In this document: positions 34,593-48,700 of the stretch, one piece after another | Layout of the letters: every line of letters begins with the position of its first letter | Numbering within the stretch: position 1 is the stretch's first letter | From: Mytilisepta virgata | Lineage: Eukaryota > Mollusca > Bivalvia > Mytilida > Mytilidae | Assembly: GCA_028015205.1 (NCBI GenBank) | Contig: CM051516.1 | Location: 52,952,230 to 53,016,229 of the forward strand | DNA length: 64,000 nt | Direction of reading: 5' to 3' | Position numbers and translations under genes: made by a program | The notes under the pieces: model-generated | The model's input: only the letters and a program-made list of their open reading frames with translations | What the model was told of the DNA's origin: nothing | Database searches by the model: none

Positions 34593-35699
34593 AAACATCA
34601 GTTTTTTGATAATTCCGGTATGTCAAAAATATAATGGAAATTCAATGACGTAATGAGTAGCAATGAGCAAACGAATATCAGGCTGGCATTATTTGACATT
34701 AACATTTCTATTTTATTCAAAATCACAGTATAATGAATGCAGTCGTTGCATTTTGGGTACCCTGTGCAATTGGGATTCTTTGGCGTTAGATAATTTACAT
34801 GTGTAATAGATACCGTATTTATCGATGAAGGTTTGATGTCAACGTTCGTGGTGCACAAGATTGGCACAAAGGTATGTAAATGTGTATAAGTAATTTAAAA
34901 CAAATGGAATTTGATAAAGAAGCATATACCCGACGAAAGGTTGGTACTGTCGAAGGCAGTGTTCTTTTTGAAATATTCTGGTTTAAACAAAACGATAGAA
35001 TCGAAAATAAGGTCTGCGTCTACAAAGCATATACATTTACATGCACGGCATTGCAGATGCTATACGCATCCATGCATTTTAGATGTAGTATCAAGTGCAT
35101 AAATTTATTTTCACAGATGCAAGTGTATTATATAAATTGTAAATCCACATTTTTTTCTGCATTATATTTAAATAGTAAAATACCAAAAATACCAAACTCC
35201 AAGGCAAATTCAAAATATAAAGTCCTTTATAAAATGGCAAAATCCAAAGTTCAGACGCATCTAACGAATGGAAAACAACTGTCATATTCCTGACTTGGTA
35301 CAGGCATTTCCTTGTGTAGAAATTGGTGGATTAAACCTGGTTTTAAAGCTAGCTAAACTTCTCACTTGTAGGAAAGTCGCATAAAATTCCATTATATTGA
35401 CAACAATGTGTGAGCAAAACAAACTGATATAATACGCAAAAACGTCAAAAATTGGGGTACAGCAGTCAACATTGTGATATAATCTTAATCACTATAAAAA
35501 TAAATAACTGTTCCAACAAAGAAAGAAAATGGCACATAGACAAAGTACATGAGCAAAAATGAAAGACAAGAACTCAAAATTAACCATAGCACAATGGCGA
35601 GATGTATAAGTACCGATCCAAGTCATAAGTATATAATCAAAAATGGATAAACAGTAAAGGTTAAAAATATATGTAAGAACAAAAAAGGGGGAACTTTAA

Positions 35700-36540
35700 C
35701 ACGTAATTAAGATGATAAACAACGTCAGTACCTAGAACCTATACTTCAAGACCATCATGTATTATTTCTGAAGTTGATACGGAATATTTATCAACAAGGT
35801 CTTGGTATCTTCCAATGAACTTTTTTAGAAACAGGACGAGATGTTCTTTGACATAACCTTGGCTCATCAGCTTTCTGCCCAGACACTGGTAACGATTTAC
35901 AAACTCTATGTAGCTGCTGCAAGCTCTTGAAAACAGAATGAGTGGGGAAATGTATATCCCATATGCAGTTATATTGCTGCTAAAGTGGGGAAAATTTATA
36001 ATTTCAAAATTAAAATCGTCTCACTTATCATAGATTCTGATATTGAGATTACCACTTATGTCAAATTCGAGATATAAGTCTAACATGAGGCGGAGGAAGA
36101 TGTGTCTGTTGTTTCTTTAATTCTAGTTCTGGAGGATATATTAATGAAACCCAATCAGAAAAGTTTGGATTGTTAATGGAAAGAACATCATCAGTATATC
36201 TGAATGTGAAATTAAATGATCGGACTTCTTTGATTTTCTTGTTTTTGACAAGTGTCTGAAAGAACTCCGACTAATATGAAAATAAGAAGAAGAGGTGCAG
36301 AGTTCGTTCCCATAGGAATGCCGACAACTTGTTGAAAAAGTCTATCTCCAAATTCAACAAATATGTTGTCAATGAGAAACTCCAGCATACTGATCACTTG
36401 TTCCTCTGTGTATCATGTTTTACCTTTTTGTTCACTCTTAACAAAATCTGCCGTATGGTATCCAAAAGCAATAAATTTATAGCGTATGTTGCCATTTTTA
36501 TATTGAAAAGCATTGTGGATTATTTCTTTTAGACGATTTT
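35700..36540 (-). mobile_element. Penelope-like element reverse-transcriptase fragment (unit B)
   Basis: Same insertion as at 2985-3650, but extended on the 3' side. It reads EEQ...MLEFLIDNIFVEFGD, VVGIPMGTNSAPLL, the YTDD-type palm region, then CSSYIEFVNRYQCLGRKLMS, GYVKEHLVLFLKKFIGRYQD and VDKYSVSTSEIIHDGL, typical of the thumb end. Frameshifts and a deletion near 36,285 make it inactive. Confidence 0.75.
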
Positions 36541-38180
36541 GCAATTTCACAATGGTGGTTTACAGGGTTGAAAAATCAAAAGTTTTGATAGAATTAATTT
36601 CAGAGAAAGATCGAGATCTAAAATTATCAAGAAGTTATTTAGAGTTTTTTAGAATCCACATATGGTTAATACCACTACGCAAGTAAACAGTTTCACAGTA
36701 TTTCTGAAGACCCTCTTTCACTTAAATATTAGCCCTGTAAATCGTGAAATAGATGGGCGAGAACTCTTAATTTCAATGTTTTGCGTTAATTAATAACCTT
36801 TACCGCAGGACCATTAATATTTATGGGAAACAAGGAAACCTGTTTTAAAATATTCAATGTCTTTTACGTTTAAAAATGAAAAAATTCATGCAACAAATTT
36901 TATTAATAAAACTGCTTGACAGAAAATTTCTTTACATCACACACAAACGAGCATTTTGTAGTACAACATTTAATCAAACATACCCCCATTTCCAAGAAAC
37001 TAAAAATATATGCAATAAATAAGAATACAATACAATGAAATTTACAGAAAAACTATAAAAATATATTAACATATTCGCCAACCCAGTCGTCAGACTTGTC
37101 TGACATGATTATTCATTGATTTGTTATACAAATTACCAGTATTTAACAAAATTAAAAAATAATAGAAATACTAAGGGTTCATTCCTTGTATTGCACATGG
37201 TAGATCTCCTTAGCTGAAATTTGGCTTCCTATTTCGGTATTTTTGGTTGAGTACTTCTTGTTTAATATAAGTTTGGTTTTTGGTCTTCCAAATGTTTCGG
37301 TTTTAATGCTGCTGATGAGAGGTAACTCCTTGAAATGCGTCGTATACAGCATAGTGTAAATTTACTATCTCTAATATTAGTATCTTTGGATTGTTATTTT
37401 GTTATCGAACTGTAATTATTACATCCAAGGTTAAATTGACAAATAAAAATTTTAATATACCATTATCATATCACTAATAGATAAATAAATAAAAAATAAC
37501 ACATTGATGAATATATAAAAAGCAAGGTAGAAAATGAAAAAAATAAAATCTTAAAAACAATAATGATATCACAGCAGTTACATTCGTAAAAACAAAAGAA
37601 AAATATTCCATCAGGTAAATGATTGTCTTTTTCAATAATTTAAAGTCACATCTGTTCAAATTTTAATTAACATACAACGTACCCTCTTTCATTAATGGAC
37701 CTTCGCGAGTCTTCCTTTTGTTTTATTTGAGTAAAGCAGTTACTCTACGTAGAGACATTTACACAAAAGTAAATGTAAAAACACCGATTTTAGGAGAATT
37801 GATATTACTTATTGTTATCAACTTTTCACAGTTCTACGGTTTTATATATAAAGTTTGATGACAGTAATGTTTCCATAAGGTAAACATTCGTTAAAGCAAA
37901 ATGGTACATCATTCGAAATTTTTGTGTTTCTAACATTAATTAATATTTCAAGGTTTTAAAATGATAAACTAGTACAAATTATTGCGATACTCTGTAAACA
38001 TATTACATATCAACAAGTTTTATATACAAATAAAATGAAATGTCGGTAAGACTGAAAATGCTGAACATTCACTGTTATAGTTCTTCCTTTACCAACGTTG
38101 CTTCACCTGCAAGAAAGGTAATATTTACACAATAAATTTATCAAGTTACGATTAGGCAGAAACCATTTGATTTTTTTTTT

Positions 38181-38395
38181 GGGGGGAGGGGGTGGGGCTA
38201 TGATCGAATTTGAATTAAAAAGGAAGGGCCCGGATTTTGGCAAAATAAAAATACAGGATCATTTTAGGTGTAAAAAAAAATGCAGGGCCTGTGTCGATCA
38301 GGAAATACTTGGTTTAAATGAAAATAAAAATATTGAAAATATCGAAAAAAGTAGACAGGATCAAACTTTTGATCCTAGTCCCCACCCCATGGTTG
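38181..38395. repeat. Short element bounded by G and C tracts (unit B)
   Basis: Paralogue of 5278-5495; its ends read ggggctatgatcgaa and ttttgatcctagtcccc. The tracts are shorter and interrupted, showing homopolymer decay between duplicates. Confidence 0.6.
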
Positions 38396-38799
38396 CTCCC
38401 TTAGAATAAATACTATATATATCTTTATTAGCCTCCATCAGGAGATTATGTTACACAAATAACAAATGATACAAGATACAAGAATAACGGACTGCTAGAC
38501 CAGGAAAGAAAGTAAATAAATAAAAATAAAAAACAGTTTTTACGGATTACACTTTTTTCTAGTAGGAAGAAAATGTTCGGTAAAGTTGGTACACATAATA
38601 TACAAATAAAATGAAATGTCGGTAAGACTGAAAATGCTGAACATGTACATTCATTTTTATAGTTCTTCCTTTAATAGCGTTGCTTCACCTGCAAGAAAGG
38701 TAATATTTACATAATAAATTGTGGTATTTACCAAGTTACGATTAGAATATATACTAATAGCATGTGACAATGTAATGTTACTACATAGAGTTATGATAT

Positions 38800-38930
38800 T
38801 TATACTGTTCCTTTTCTCCTTAGAAATCCACTAGGAGACCCAAGAGATCGTAAATAGTACGCAGTTTGTATTCCAAATAATGTTATCCGTAGAATATAAA
38901 CGAATGCAAGCGTGAATGCCATTGACAGAG
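38800..38930 (-). CDS. Unit B gene exon 12: hydrophobic segment, basic tail and stop
   Basis: A pyrimidine-rich acceptor (TTTCCTCCTTGCACAG) opens this exon in phase 1. The frame gives [20 protein letters not shown], then [19 protein letters not shown] and TAA, so a hydrophobic stretch is followed by a short basic tail, consistent with a type I membrane protein. The Arg inside the hydrophobic stretch is unusual; unit A has Trp there. The other frame has a stop in this copy. Confidence 0.65.
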
Positions 38931-41900
38931 CTGTGCAAGGAGGAAATTCCTATTTTAGAAATTGTAAAATTATTTTATATGTGCCTTATCTGATTAATAT
39001 ATAGGTTTTACAGCATATTCATGCATCTTAAAAAAATACCTTTTTGTATACATTTATTTGTATCCTCCATATGATAATTATCAGCACAAGAACAGGTAAA
39101 TCCTTTACTATTAGAAGTGACCGGGACTGGTAGACACAAATGTTCACACCCACCGTTGTTGATTCCACAAAGATTTGTACCTGACAATGATAAGTAATAA
39201 TATTTCGAGGGAAATTCTATTAGAAGCAGTTAGTAACGGATGGTCAAAGGACTCCATGTTTTGACGAAATTTGATGTGAATAATAAAAAACAGTTGGAAA
39301 TTTTCAAATTTACATACGTAAAACATATACTATCCCATTCTACATCCATCTATATATCAATGTTAAGAAAGCAGCAATATATTCAAACCGTAGTTTAAAA
39401 CTTACCGTTGAACTGTGCCGTCTTAGACAGGATCTTCAGGTTTCTTGGTGCATGGAGTCCTGTCACCAAAGGTTTTAAATCATGTCCCCTGTATTTATGG
39501 GCAGTGTATATATTTTTAGAGTTCCAATTTGACCAATATATCCGGTTATCATATAAATCGATTCCAAATGGTTGAGGCCAACTTTTCTGATCAAACGCAA
39601 CGATTGTATATATATCATTTCCGTCAAATGTTGCAGATCTGATGGTCTGTAGATACCCGTCAGTCCAATATATTCGACATGCAATATAATCTAGAAGTAG
39701 TAAATAAAGCATCACGTGACAAGAGTCTGAACCATAAATTAAAATTTAACATGGAAATAAATAAAAGTATATTATCATAAAGAAACAACATCACGTTATC
39801 GTCGTCGCAATATTAAAGGTATAGCTCCATCACAAATTACATTACGTAATATGTTTTTCTTCGTTATAGAAGGGCTTCCTCCACTTTTATGTGCAGATAG
39901 TTTAATTTACCACGTCATTAACGGAATAATAGAAATTACGCCCCTAATTTTTTTATTAAACCGAGCTTCTTGGTGACATACAAATTTAAACAAAAAATCA
40001 TTTTGACGAAGCGTTTCCCTGAAAATGAAAGCAAGCAAACAGGCGACTTTCGGTTTGTGTTTTCCGTCACGTGACCAGAGGGAATGGGGATGTCGAGGAA
40101 AAATAGAGATTTTGGGGGAGACAATACTTTTGTCACTATCGAGTGGTGATTTTTCGGGGTTGTCAGAAGAAAAATCCCAATTGTAAACGTCATTTTGTAT
40201 CTGCATTTGTTTTTATTCAATATTTCGGATTTGTTCTATAATATATTTACTATTACCAATAGTTAGACCATTAGGCCACCTGATATCCTTTGAGACTATG
40301 ACCAGTCGATGATCACCGTTCATGTCACATCGTTCTATCTTTGGATATATACCCCAGTCGGTAAAGAACATCAATCTGTAACACAATTATCACAGTTGTT
40401 TGCCTATTCGTCAATAGGATGATCATATGATATTGGTCTTCTTCCTATTATTTGTCTACCCTATAGCGTTAACTAAAATTATATTTGTTCCTACAGAATC
40501 CTTAATGTATTTCATCAATGTAAATGTATTCCTCTAAGATGTATCAAACTAGTAAAAGTTTATTTACAAATATCTTTTACTAATACACCACTGGATTTTA
40601 CTCACTGAAAATCTGACGGGTGACGTTAACGGAGCAGGACATGCCTACCCTTCCGGAGCACCTGATGTCACTGATGTTTTTAGTTGGTGTTCACATTCCT
40701 AGTGGTTTAGTTTCTGTGCTGTCGTGTTGTATTTTGGTTGAGTTTATTGTGCGCGTTTTGTCTTCATACAAGTCCATTTCTTGTGAAAGGCGCATTAAGA
40801 ACGCCAGAAAATCACAAAATAATCATAGTATTACCCTTTATGTGGAAACAAAGCAATGGCTCTTGGTTCATCTAATCGACTACTAATTAATGTTTTTCTG
40901 AATGTTTCATCCAAATTTGACACTTGTATATGGTTCAGCCCAGTATCTGTCCAGTAAATATGATCATAGATCCAGTCGACTGCTAATCCATCTGGTGTCA
41001 AAACGTTCTCCGATATTATAACTTTTCTTATTCCCAATCCAGACATCAAACCGCCTGATAAATATGATCTGTAAGTTATATTTATTATAAACCTAATTAT
41101 ATAGTAACGTATCTGAAATCTCATACAGCAAATCCGTATCAGATGTATTTTATCTGTTTATACATGTACGTACTTTACTGTCAAATAAATTTGTGAAGAC
41201 ATGTTTTGGACATGGAGAATGTCGGGCAAATTATAACTGTGATCTGATTTTAAGATTGATTGCCTGATGTATGTTTTTACTGATCTTTCAATTTTGAATA
41301 AAAAGCGAGTAGAAACTGAAATAATTTACGAAAATAGTGGAAATTATTCTTAGTTTACGGAAATTCACAATTTAGTTGTACGATTGGCCATTATTAAAAT
41401 CATTTACGTCACATATACGTATACATGTAGTCACCTTTATCCTTGTCTTTTGTTTGATATTGGAATGAATATATTATGTATTAATTGCTAAAGTTAGGTA
41501 TTAGATATGATACAGATCGCCAATGGTTGCTACGCTTGGTGTATGATAACACGTGAAAACCATTTCATATTGAGCATAAATCAAATGAAGCAACATTGAT
41601 AGTAAGAGTATAAACTCTGATGATTATTCAATACTATACATTGTATATCGATATGTATGAGGTAATAGAAAGTTTTTGCTACCCTCGTTTCTTTATAAGT
41701 GGTGGGACTGGTAAGTACTCACACATAAATGTTTTTCAACATAACATCTGTCCAAAATATCAGATCTTTTTCCACATGAACATCTATTGCTACCGTATTA
41801 AGTAACCCAGTTAAATCTAAATTATCCTTCTTAAGCGACTCAAGATTTATCTTGGAAATACTTTGATGTTCAGCTATCAGAAGTTCCACATTAGCACCTG

Positions 41901-44900
41901 AAAAGAGACATTTATAATCTATATTTATTCAGTAGTACAATTTATTATATGAGGATGTGAAAATTATTCAATTCTTATTAAGCATTCACTTTCAAGCCTG
42001 TTTTTGTTTGTTTTGCTTGTGGTTTTTCATTTGTCTTCCCAGGTTTGTCTGTCCAATAGATTACGTTTTTTTTTATTATCCTTTTTTTTGTAGAAGTGCT
42101 CATATCAGTTTGAATTGGTTTTTTTTTATGTTTGTTCATTTACATTCCATGGTGATTTTCGTCTTTTGGATGGCCTTCATATGTATAATTTTTCATTTTA
42201 ATAAACATAACAAATGGTAATACATTTTAAAGGAAAGTGGTTATTCCAGTCCACACGGTATACATGCTATAAGGTCTTGCATCTCTAAGAACGATCTGTG
42301 ACAGAATGACTTAAGTATAATTCTGACCCTGCTATCTAAATTATGTAACGACCACAATTTTGCAGTTCTAGCAAGCGTTCACCTTGTTGGTAATCATATA
42401 TATATATACTGTGTTTTTTTAAACCAGAGTGTCAGGATAGATAAGGGGGGGGGGGGGGGGTTTGGGTACCCATAAAACCGATTTAACCTCACCACTGTTC
42501 GTCAGTGCCAATTAAGGTCATAACAAAGGTACCGTACTATCCTGACTCTCTGTTGTGTTCATGTTTGTGTTTTGAACTCTTTTATGTTATTTTCTGTCCG
42601 GAGTTTGGTCAGTTGTGTTGCTTTGATTGGTTGGTGTGTCATTGCTGACCTTTCATATTATCCATTTTGTTGTTTATTCATCATGTTTCGATCAACACCT
42701 GAATTTTACTGCTGTGCTGTTTTACGGTTGGTAAGAGATAATGCTGTAGCAATTCTTCAGAATTTAAAACACCAATTCATGAATAAACCTACCTAAACTC
42801 TTTTTATATCAACGATCTTTAATATGTTCCCTAACAGGCTTATCAAAACGTATGTCTTTGAGGTATTACTTACTTGTTTTAATACATGTTTTATTGTTTG
42901 ATTCAATATCATAACCATCAGGACACAGACATGTATACCTGGCTTTGTTCTTAGACCACGATGAAGAGGGTAGACACAAATGTGAACATCCTCCGTTAAA
43001 GTATCCACACACATTATTTCCTGAAAATAAGAAAATGGTGAAGGTAAACAAGAAAGATAAGGAATTAAAGGATTACTATACAGTAACTTTAATCTAACTT
43101 TTTTCTCTGACACGTTGACGTTATGTCAGCTAGTTTTAATTTAGAAAAGATAAAAAATGAATTCGTTTTCAATTATATTTGACAATGTTGTCGGTTTATT
43201 TGAATATAAACTCTCTAATTATTAATATCTCAACAACTTTTAGGTAAATCTACAAAACTCTTAAACGAAAAACGATAATTTTATTTTATCAGGTGATTGG
43301 AAAAACTATTAGCGTGATTAAATAGCAAAATATTGCAAACCAAGTACCTGTAGATTGTTGTACACTGCTGTGGTATAATTTCAGATCCATTGGAGATGAT
43401 AAATCATCCCTAACTATTTCAACCTGATCTTCGCCATATTTATCAGTTCTTAGTAAAGATCTATATTCCCAGTTAGTCCAATAAACATCACCACCATATA
43501 GAGCTATGCCGAAAGGATGCGGTAAATATTTTGAACTCTTTATGACAGTTTTTACATTTGTTCCATCAAACTTGGCGGATTTTATCTGGAATTTAGCTCC
43601 GTCCGCCCAGTAAAGTCTTTTGTCCTCATGATCTTGTTAAATTAAGAAAAAATAAAATAAATCATTTGTTTAAACCTATACATTAAGGTATTTTTTATAT
43701 ACATATTTTGATTTGGTGAATATTTTTTACAGTTTCAAACTTCAGATTCTCTCGAAATGATTTATTTATATATTACCTATTACAGAGCATATGATGAAAT
43801 GAACATTCTTTGATACCAATTTTGATGCACAAGATGTGCACATTTCGTCGATTAATGACTCATCAGTTGTGCTCAAGGCCTAAAATGTTGAAGACCAAAT
43901 AATTCAAAAAGATGAGCAAATTAGAAAATACCAAATGACCAAAAGGGGTAAAGCTAAAATCATCTAAAGGACAGAGCTATGCACGAAAATGGGTATCGAA
44001 ATGAGCGATTGATTTCCAAAACATTACAGGCCTCGTCGGTAATATTTTACAAAAAAAGAGGTTTCCCTTCCGGAGCACTTTATATCCAGTTATTTTGTTG
44101 TTTACATTGCTATAACTTTTAATTTTTGTCTCGTGTTGTTGAATGTCTCTTTATTTATATCTGTACTAATTATTTCTTTTGATTATTTTGATTATACGTA
44201 TTGAAGTATTTTTCCTTCTTATCAGCGGACTTATTCCCGCTTGCAGAGCAAAGTTTCCTTCGGTTTTTTTTATTGGGGTCCCTATTGCTAATGATGTAGT
44301 TTTTGTGCTTTCTTATTCCAGTTCCCTTAGGTATACCATGTTGTTCTTTATATTTTTACAGTATTTATTCTCTACGTTTACTGATTTTAATTGTGGACCT
44401 ATCCCTATGCTTCGCGTTGTTTGATGGATCTTTGAAGAAATGAGTTAAGGAAAATCTATCATATAGTTTTTTTCACATCAAATTAAGTTTGTTTTTAAAC
44501 AGTTTGTTATGGAGCAATCCGTAGATGTTCACAAGAATAGAGCAGAAGGAAATGATCTTGTATCCTGTATTTTTCCCTGCATACATGAGCATGAATGTTT
44601 TATAACGATTGAGCGCTCAGACTTTCATCTCATATCTACACCAATTTATTTTCCAGTAATATTTAATCCATACTTTGAGGGATATTACTTATAATAATTT
44701 GTACTCACACACTGGTTATGATAAAACTTGTAAGGAAATAGAAAACTTCTAGGCATACATGTACATTTTAGAAGTTTTTTGATCTTCTTCAAACATTTTG
44801 TGCTATTTATATCATCTGTTTATTCTACTGTCTTACCAATAACAAGACCATTCGGCCACGCAATATCATCTTTAATGATAACTTCCCTATTATTCCCATC

Positions 44901-45675
44901 TAAGCCACAACGTTCTATCCGTGGAATACTACCCCAGTCAGAAAAGAACATCATTCTGAAAAGCATAACAATAATAATAATAATGAAAAAAAACACTGAG
45001 ATATAGTATACACCATAGTATAAATTTACTATATCTAATATTTGTATCTTTGGATTGTTATTTTTAAACACACTTATACTGTACTTATGAAAGTCTACGG
45101 ATACTGAATATATCAACAACATCTCATCAGACTGAATTTAGGAATATATTGGTAAAAATAGGTCTACATATAAAATGTATCACAAAATACCGAATACATT
45201 TGATGCACAGTATGGCCATTTCGTTGACTGACAACTCATCAGCAGTGCCCGAGATCAAAATGTTGGAAGTCCGGTTAAAGAAATAATTAGGAATTAATAA
45301 GCACAACCATCAAAACCTCAAAACAATTAAAAGAAACATTCCAAATTCAGACAAGAGTTATCTCTGCATCAAAGGAAGAGCTTTATAAATTTCTGGTAAA
45401 TTTACATTTCTGTTGTCTTATATTTCTTCATCATCTGGTAGTTTTGCATTTCTTATGTTTTTTTCAGCTATTTGTTTGAAAGCAAAGATTATCTCGTAAT
45501 CTCAAGGCTGAAGGGACGACCAAATAACTTTTTAAATATATCAGAATTGCGTCCCTTTCTTCTATCTCTTTATTTAGAATTTTTTTCCAACTTTGTCTAT
45601 GCGGATATCTAGCAAGATGATTCGTGATCACTATCTAGCTACCATGAGTCATCGCTGAATAATTCTTCAAAACAA

Positions 45676-45707
<32 letters not shown>

Positions 45708-48700
45708 ATGGAAAATCTCTTATAAAATAACATCTAGGTTTAATTTTTTGTGTTACAACATGTACAGTATATCGTAATTCCTTTTTTGTATTTCTGTATC
45801 TGACTGCTTTTGGTGTTCAGGAAGACGATAAAATATTACAGAAAATGACTTCTGGATATTAGGAATTATGAAATATGAGAAAATTTGAGAAAACAATTAC
45901 CCATTTTCTGGATCCAGTGCTAGAGCTCTTGGTCTTTCAATTAGATAATCAATTAAAGTTCTTCTCATACTCCCATCTAAGTTGGATACTTGGATATGTT
46001 GGTATACATCATCCGTCCAATAGATGTGATCATACACCCAATCAACAGCAATTCCATCAGGTCTGCTGATCTTTGTTCTTACAATATCTTCATTAATTTT
46101 CAACAAATTGTTTATGTGGATTCTAATTAAAAAAACAATAACTATTTAATGTTAATTTTACATGTATTTCTACAAAAAAGAAATAATATATCACACCTTT
46201 TATGATATTATCATTCCATGCACTTCTTGTTCATATTTCGACATATTACGACTCTTCAGTGTGTTTGTGTATCAATGTAAGAACAAACAATTAAAACAAT
46301 AAAAAAACCCCAATGAACAGAGGTTTCAAATGCAAAATGAGGAAACAGATGGAGCCAAAATCTATTTAAGGTTATAGCTATGGAATACTAAGGTACTCTT
46401 TAATATCCATATATTTGATTATTTTGTAACAGTAAACAAAAACATGAAAAAATGAATGAATATCTATAAATGGACTGTATTAACATTTCGAAACTTCTAT
46501 TTCATTCTACAGCACGAGGTCACATAAAAGTACAAAGGAAATAAACAAGTTTGTTCAAGCATAGTTCATATTGTCCTATACGACCATTCATGCTTGTGGA
46601 TATTCTTTATCATACTTATTTCTTTTCACATATATCACCCAATCGAAATGCCAAACTCGGTTATCATAAGACAATATGTTTTCCACAGATAAATTATTGA
46701 TGCATATACATATACATGTACATATATATTCATCTCTATGACACAAGCCAGTATATATGCATGTAGTAAATATTATATAATTCTTGATATGAAAAAATGA
46801 TTTATCCTACACAGATTAGCTCACGTCAATAAAATTCTTACAAAATACAAATTTAAAATTATCTTACACAGATATTTTATTTTCAAGGACATCAGTCCAA
46901 AATATAAGTCCTAAGCTGTAGTGATAGTCTAATGATATAACCCTACTCAAACCTGGAACTACTGTCTCGTTTACCCACGTATCAATCTCCAAAGTATTAA
47001 TTTCTTTTATGTTGGCGTATAGCAATTGAGGTTTGCTTCCTAGAGAATAAAAAAAAAATAAAGGAAGATGTCTTGCAATGCGCTTTTAGACATGCATTAA
47101 CATTGTGCCAGTAACACACATTCTTATAAAACTTGATAAAAGTAAATAAATAAATAAAGAATTGAATAAATAAATAAAATATATAACCAAATAAATAAAT
47201 AAATGAATAAAAACAACAGTAAACCATGGTACATGTAATCGATAAACTTTAAACCTACTCTCCAACAAATCGTGAATCTTTAGTAGTTCTGTATCTGTTA
47301 GGTTCTATGTCTTATTGGATATGACGTTCATCGGATTCATTGTAGAAGGAAATGTTACCACTGTGTTGTCATTAATACTTTACGTTTGTCATAGGAGTCA
47401 AATACATTGCACATGCATTAGTTTTTTCTCCCTGATTTTTTTTTATCAGTTGTTTAACGCAATGTATTTAGATGCTAGACGAATGAATCCCCGTTTAATT
47501 TATATTCAGGTTTTCTTTAGTTGAAATTCATTCGGCTAAAAAAACATGCCAGAATCAATGAAACAGTGATGTCAACCGTAAAAGGTCTAGGCTGATATTA
47601 CTTTGGCTTTTCAACATTTTAGGCCTTTAGAACAACTGATAAGGCGTAAATTGACGAATGTGCAAATCTTGTGCATCAAAATTGGCATCAAAGAATTTAT
47701 TATTAACACTGAGCTGATACCTCTGCTAGTGGACTCCATGTCCCCTAGCTATCACCACCTCATTTGCTTGTATTTTGATACTAGCCCGACATTGACAATT
47801 TAAATTTACTGTTCCAAAAGTTTAAAACTAAGGATCATAGTTCTGTCCTTTGACGGTTCTTGTTTCACCCGTTTGGTCATTTTGTCAGTTTTGAATTTGC
47901 TCTTCAACGTTTTTGGAATATGACTTGGTTTTTTCCACATTTTTGTCTGGAGAACAACTGATAAGTCGTAAATCGACAAAATGTGCACGTCTTGTACATC
48001 AAAATTGGTATCAATCAAATCTTACAATTGCCCTGACAAGGATGTAAATAGTCATTTCTCTTTGTCATTTCATCTACAGAAGTGGTATGGTGTTGAGTAT
48101 ATTTACATAAAATGCCCACATACATTGACAAAAGTTAGAAAAAAATTAATTAATAATTAGAATAGCAATGAGGTATGTCATAAAAGACAACATGGTACAA
48201 AATTTAAGAAAAAGAAACTTGTACCTTTACTAACAATGCCACGTTCGTTTTCCGCATAATTCAATGAATCGCACACGAAATTGGAAAACTGCCCCAAATT
48301 TCAGCATTGGAAAAGGCAATATTTAACCAAGATTAAAGGTGAAGAAAGTTACACCAATAGATTTGTAAAGATTTAGCTTATAGATATTACTAAACTAGAA
48401 TGTGAAAATGAATTCAAGGTCGGTTGACAATAACAGACTAACATCCTGAGCTCATAAGCAAATATGGCTGACGTAGTTGCTCATATATCCCTTGTAAACA
48501 TCGTCATCATCACCCCACCGTAAAAGCAATATTTATATCTCGCGTCAGGTAGTATGTTTTTTTCATAGCATAAAATTGAAGGTTAACCTCCAAAAAGGCA
48601 TAAAGTCTTTAACATTTATAAAATTCCGTAATTAATCTATCATAATGGTATATAACAAGTAACTAACCTTTTGAACTTTCAAAAAGGAACAAATTCAAAA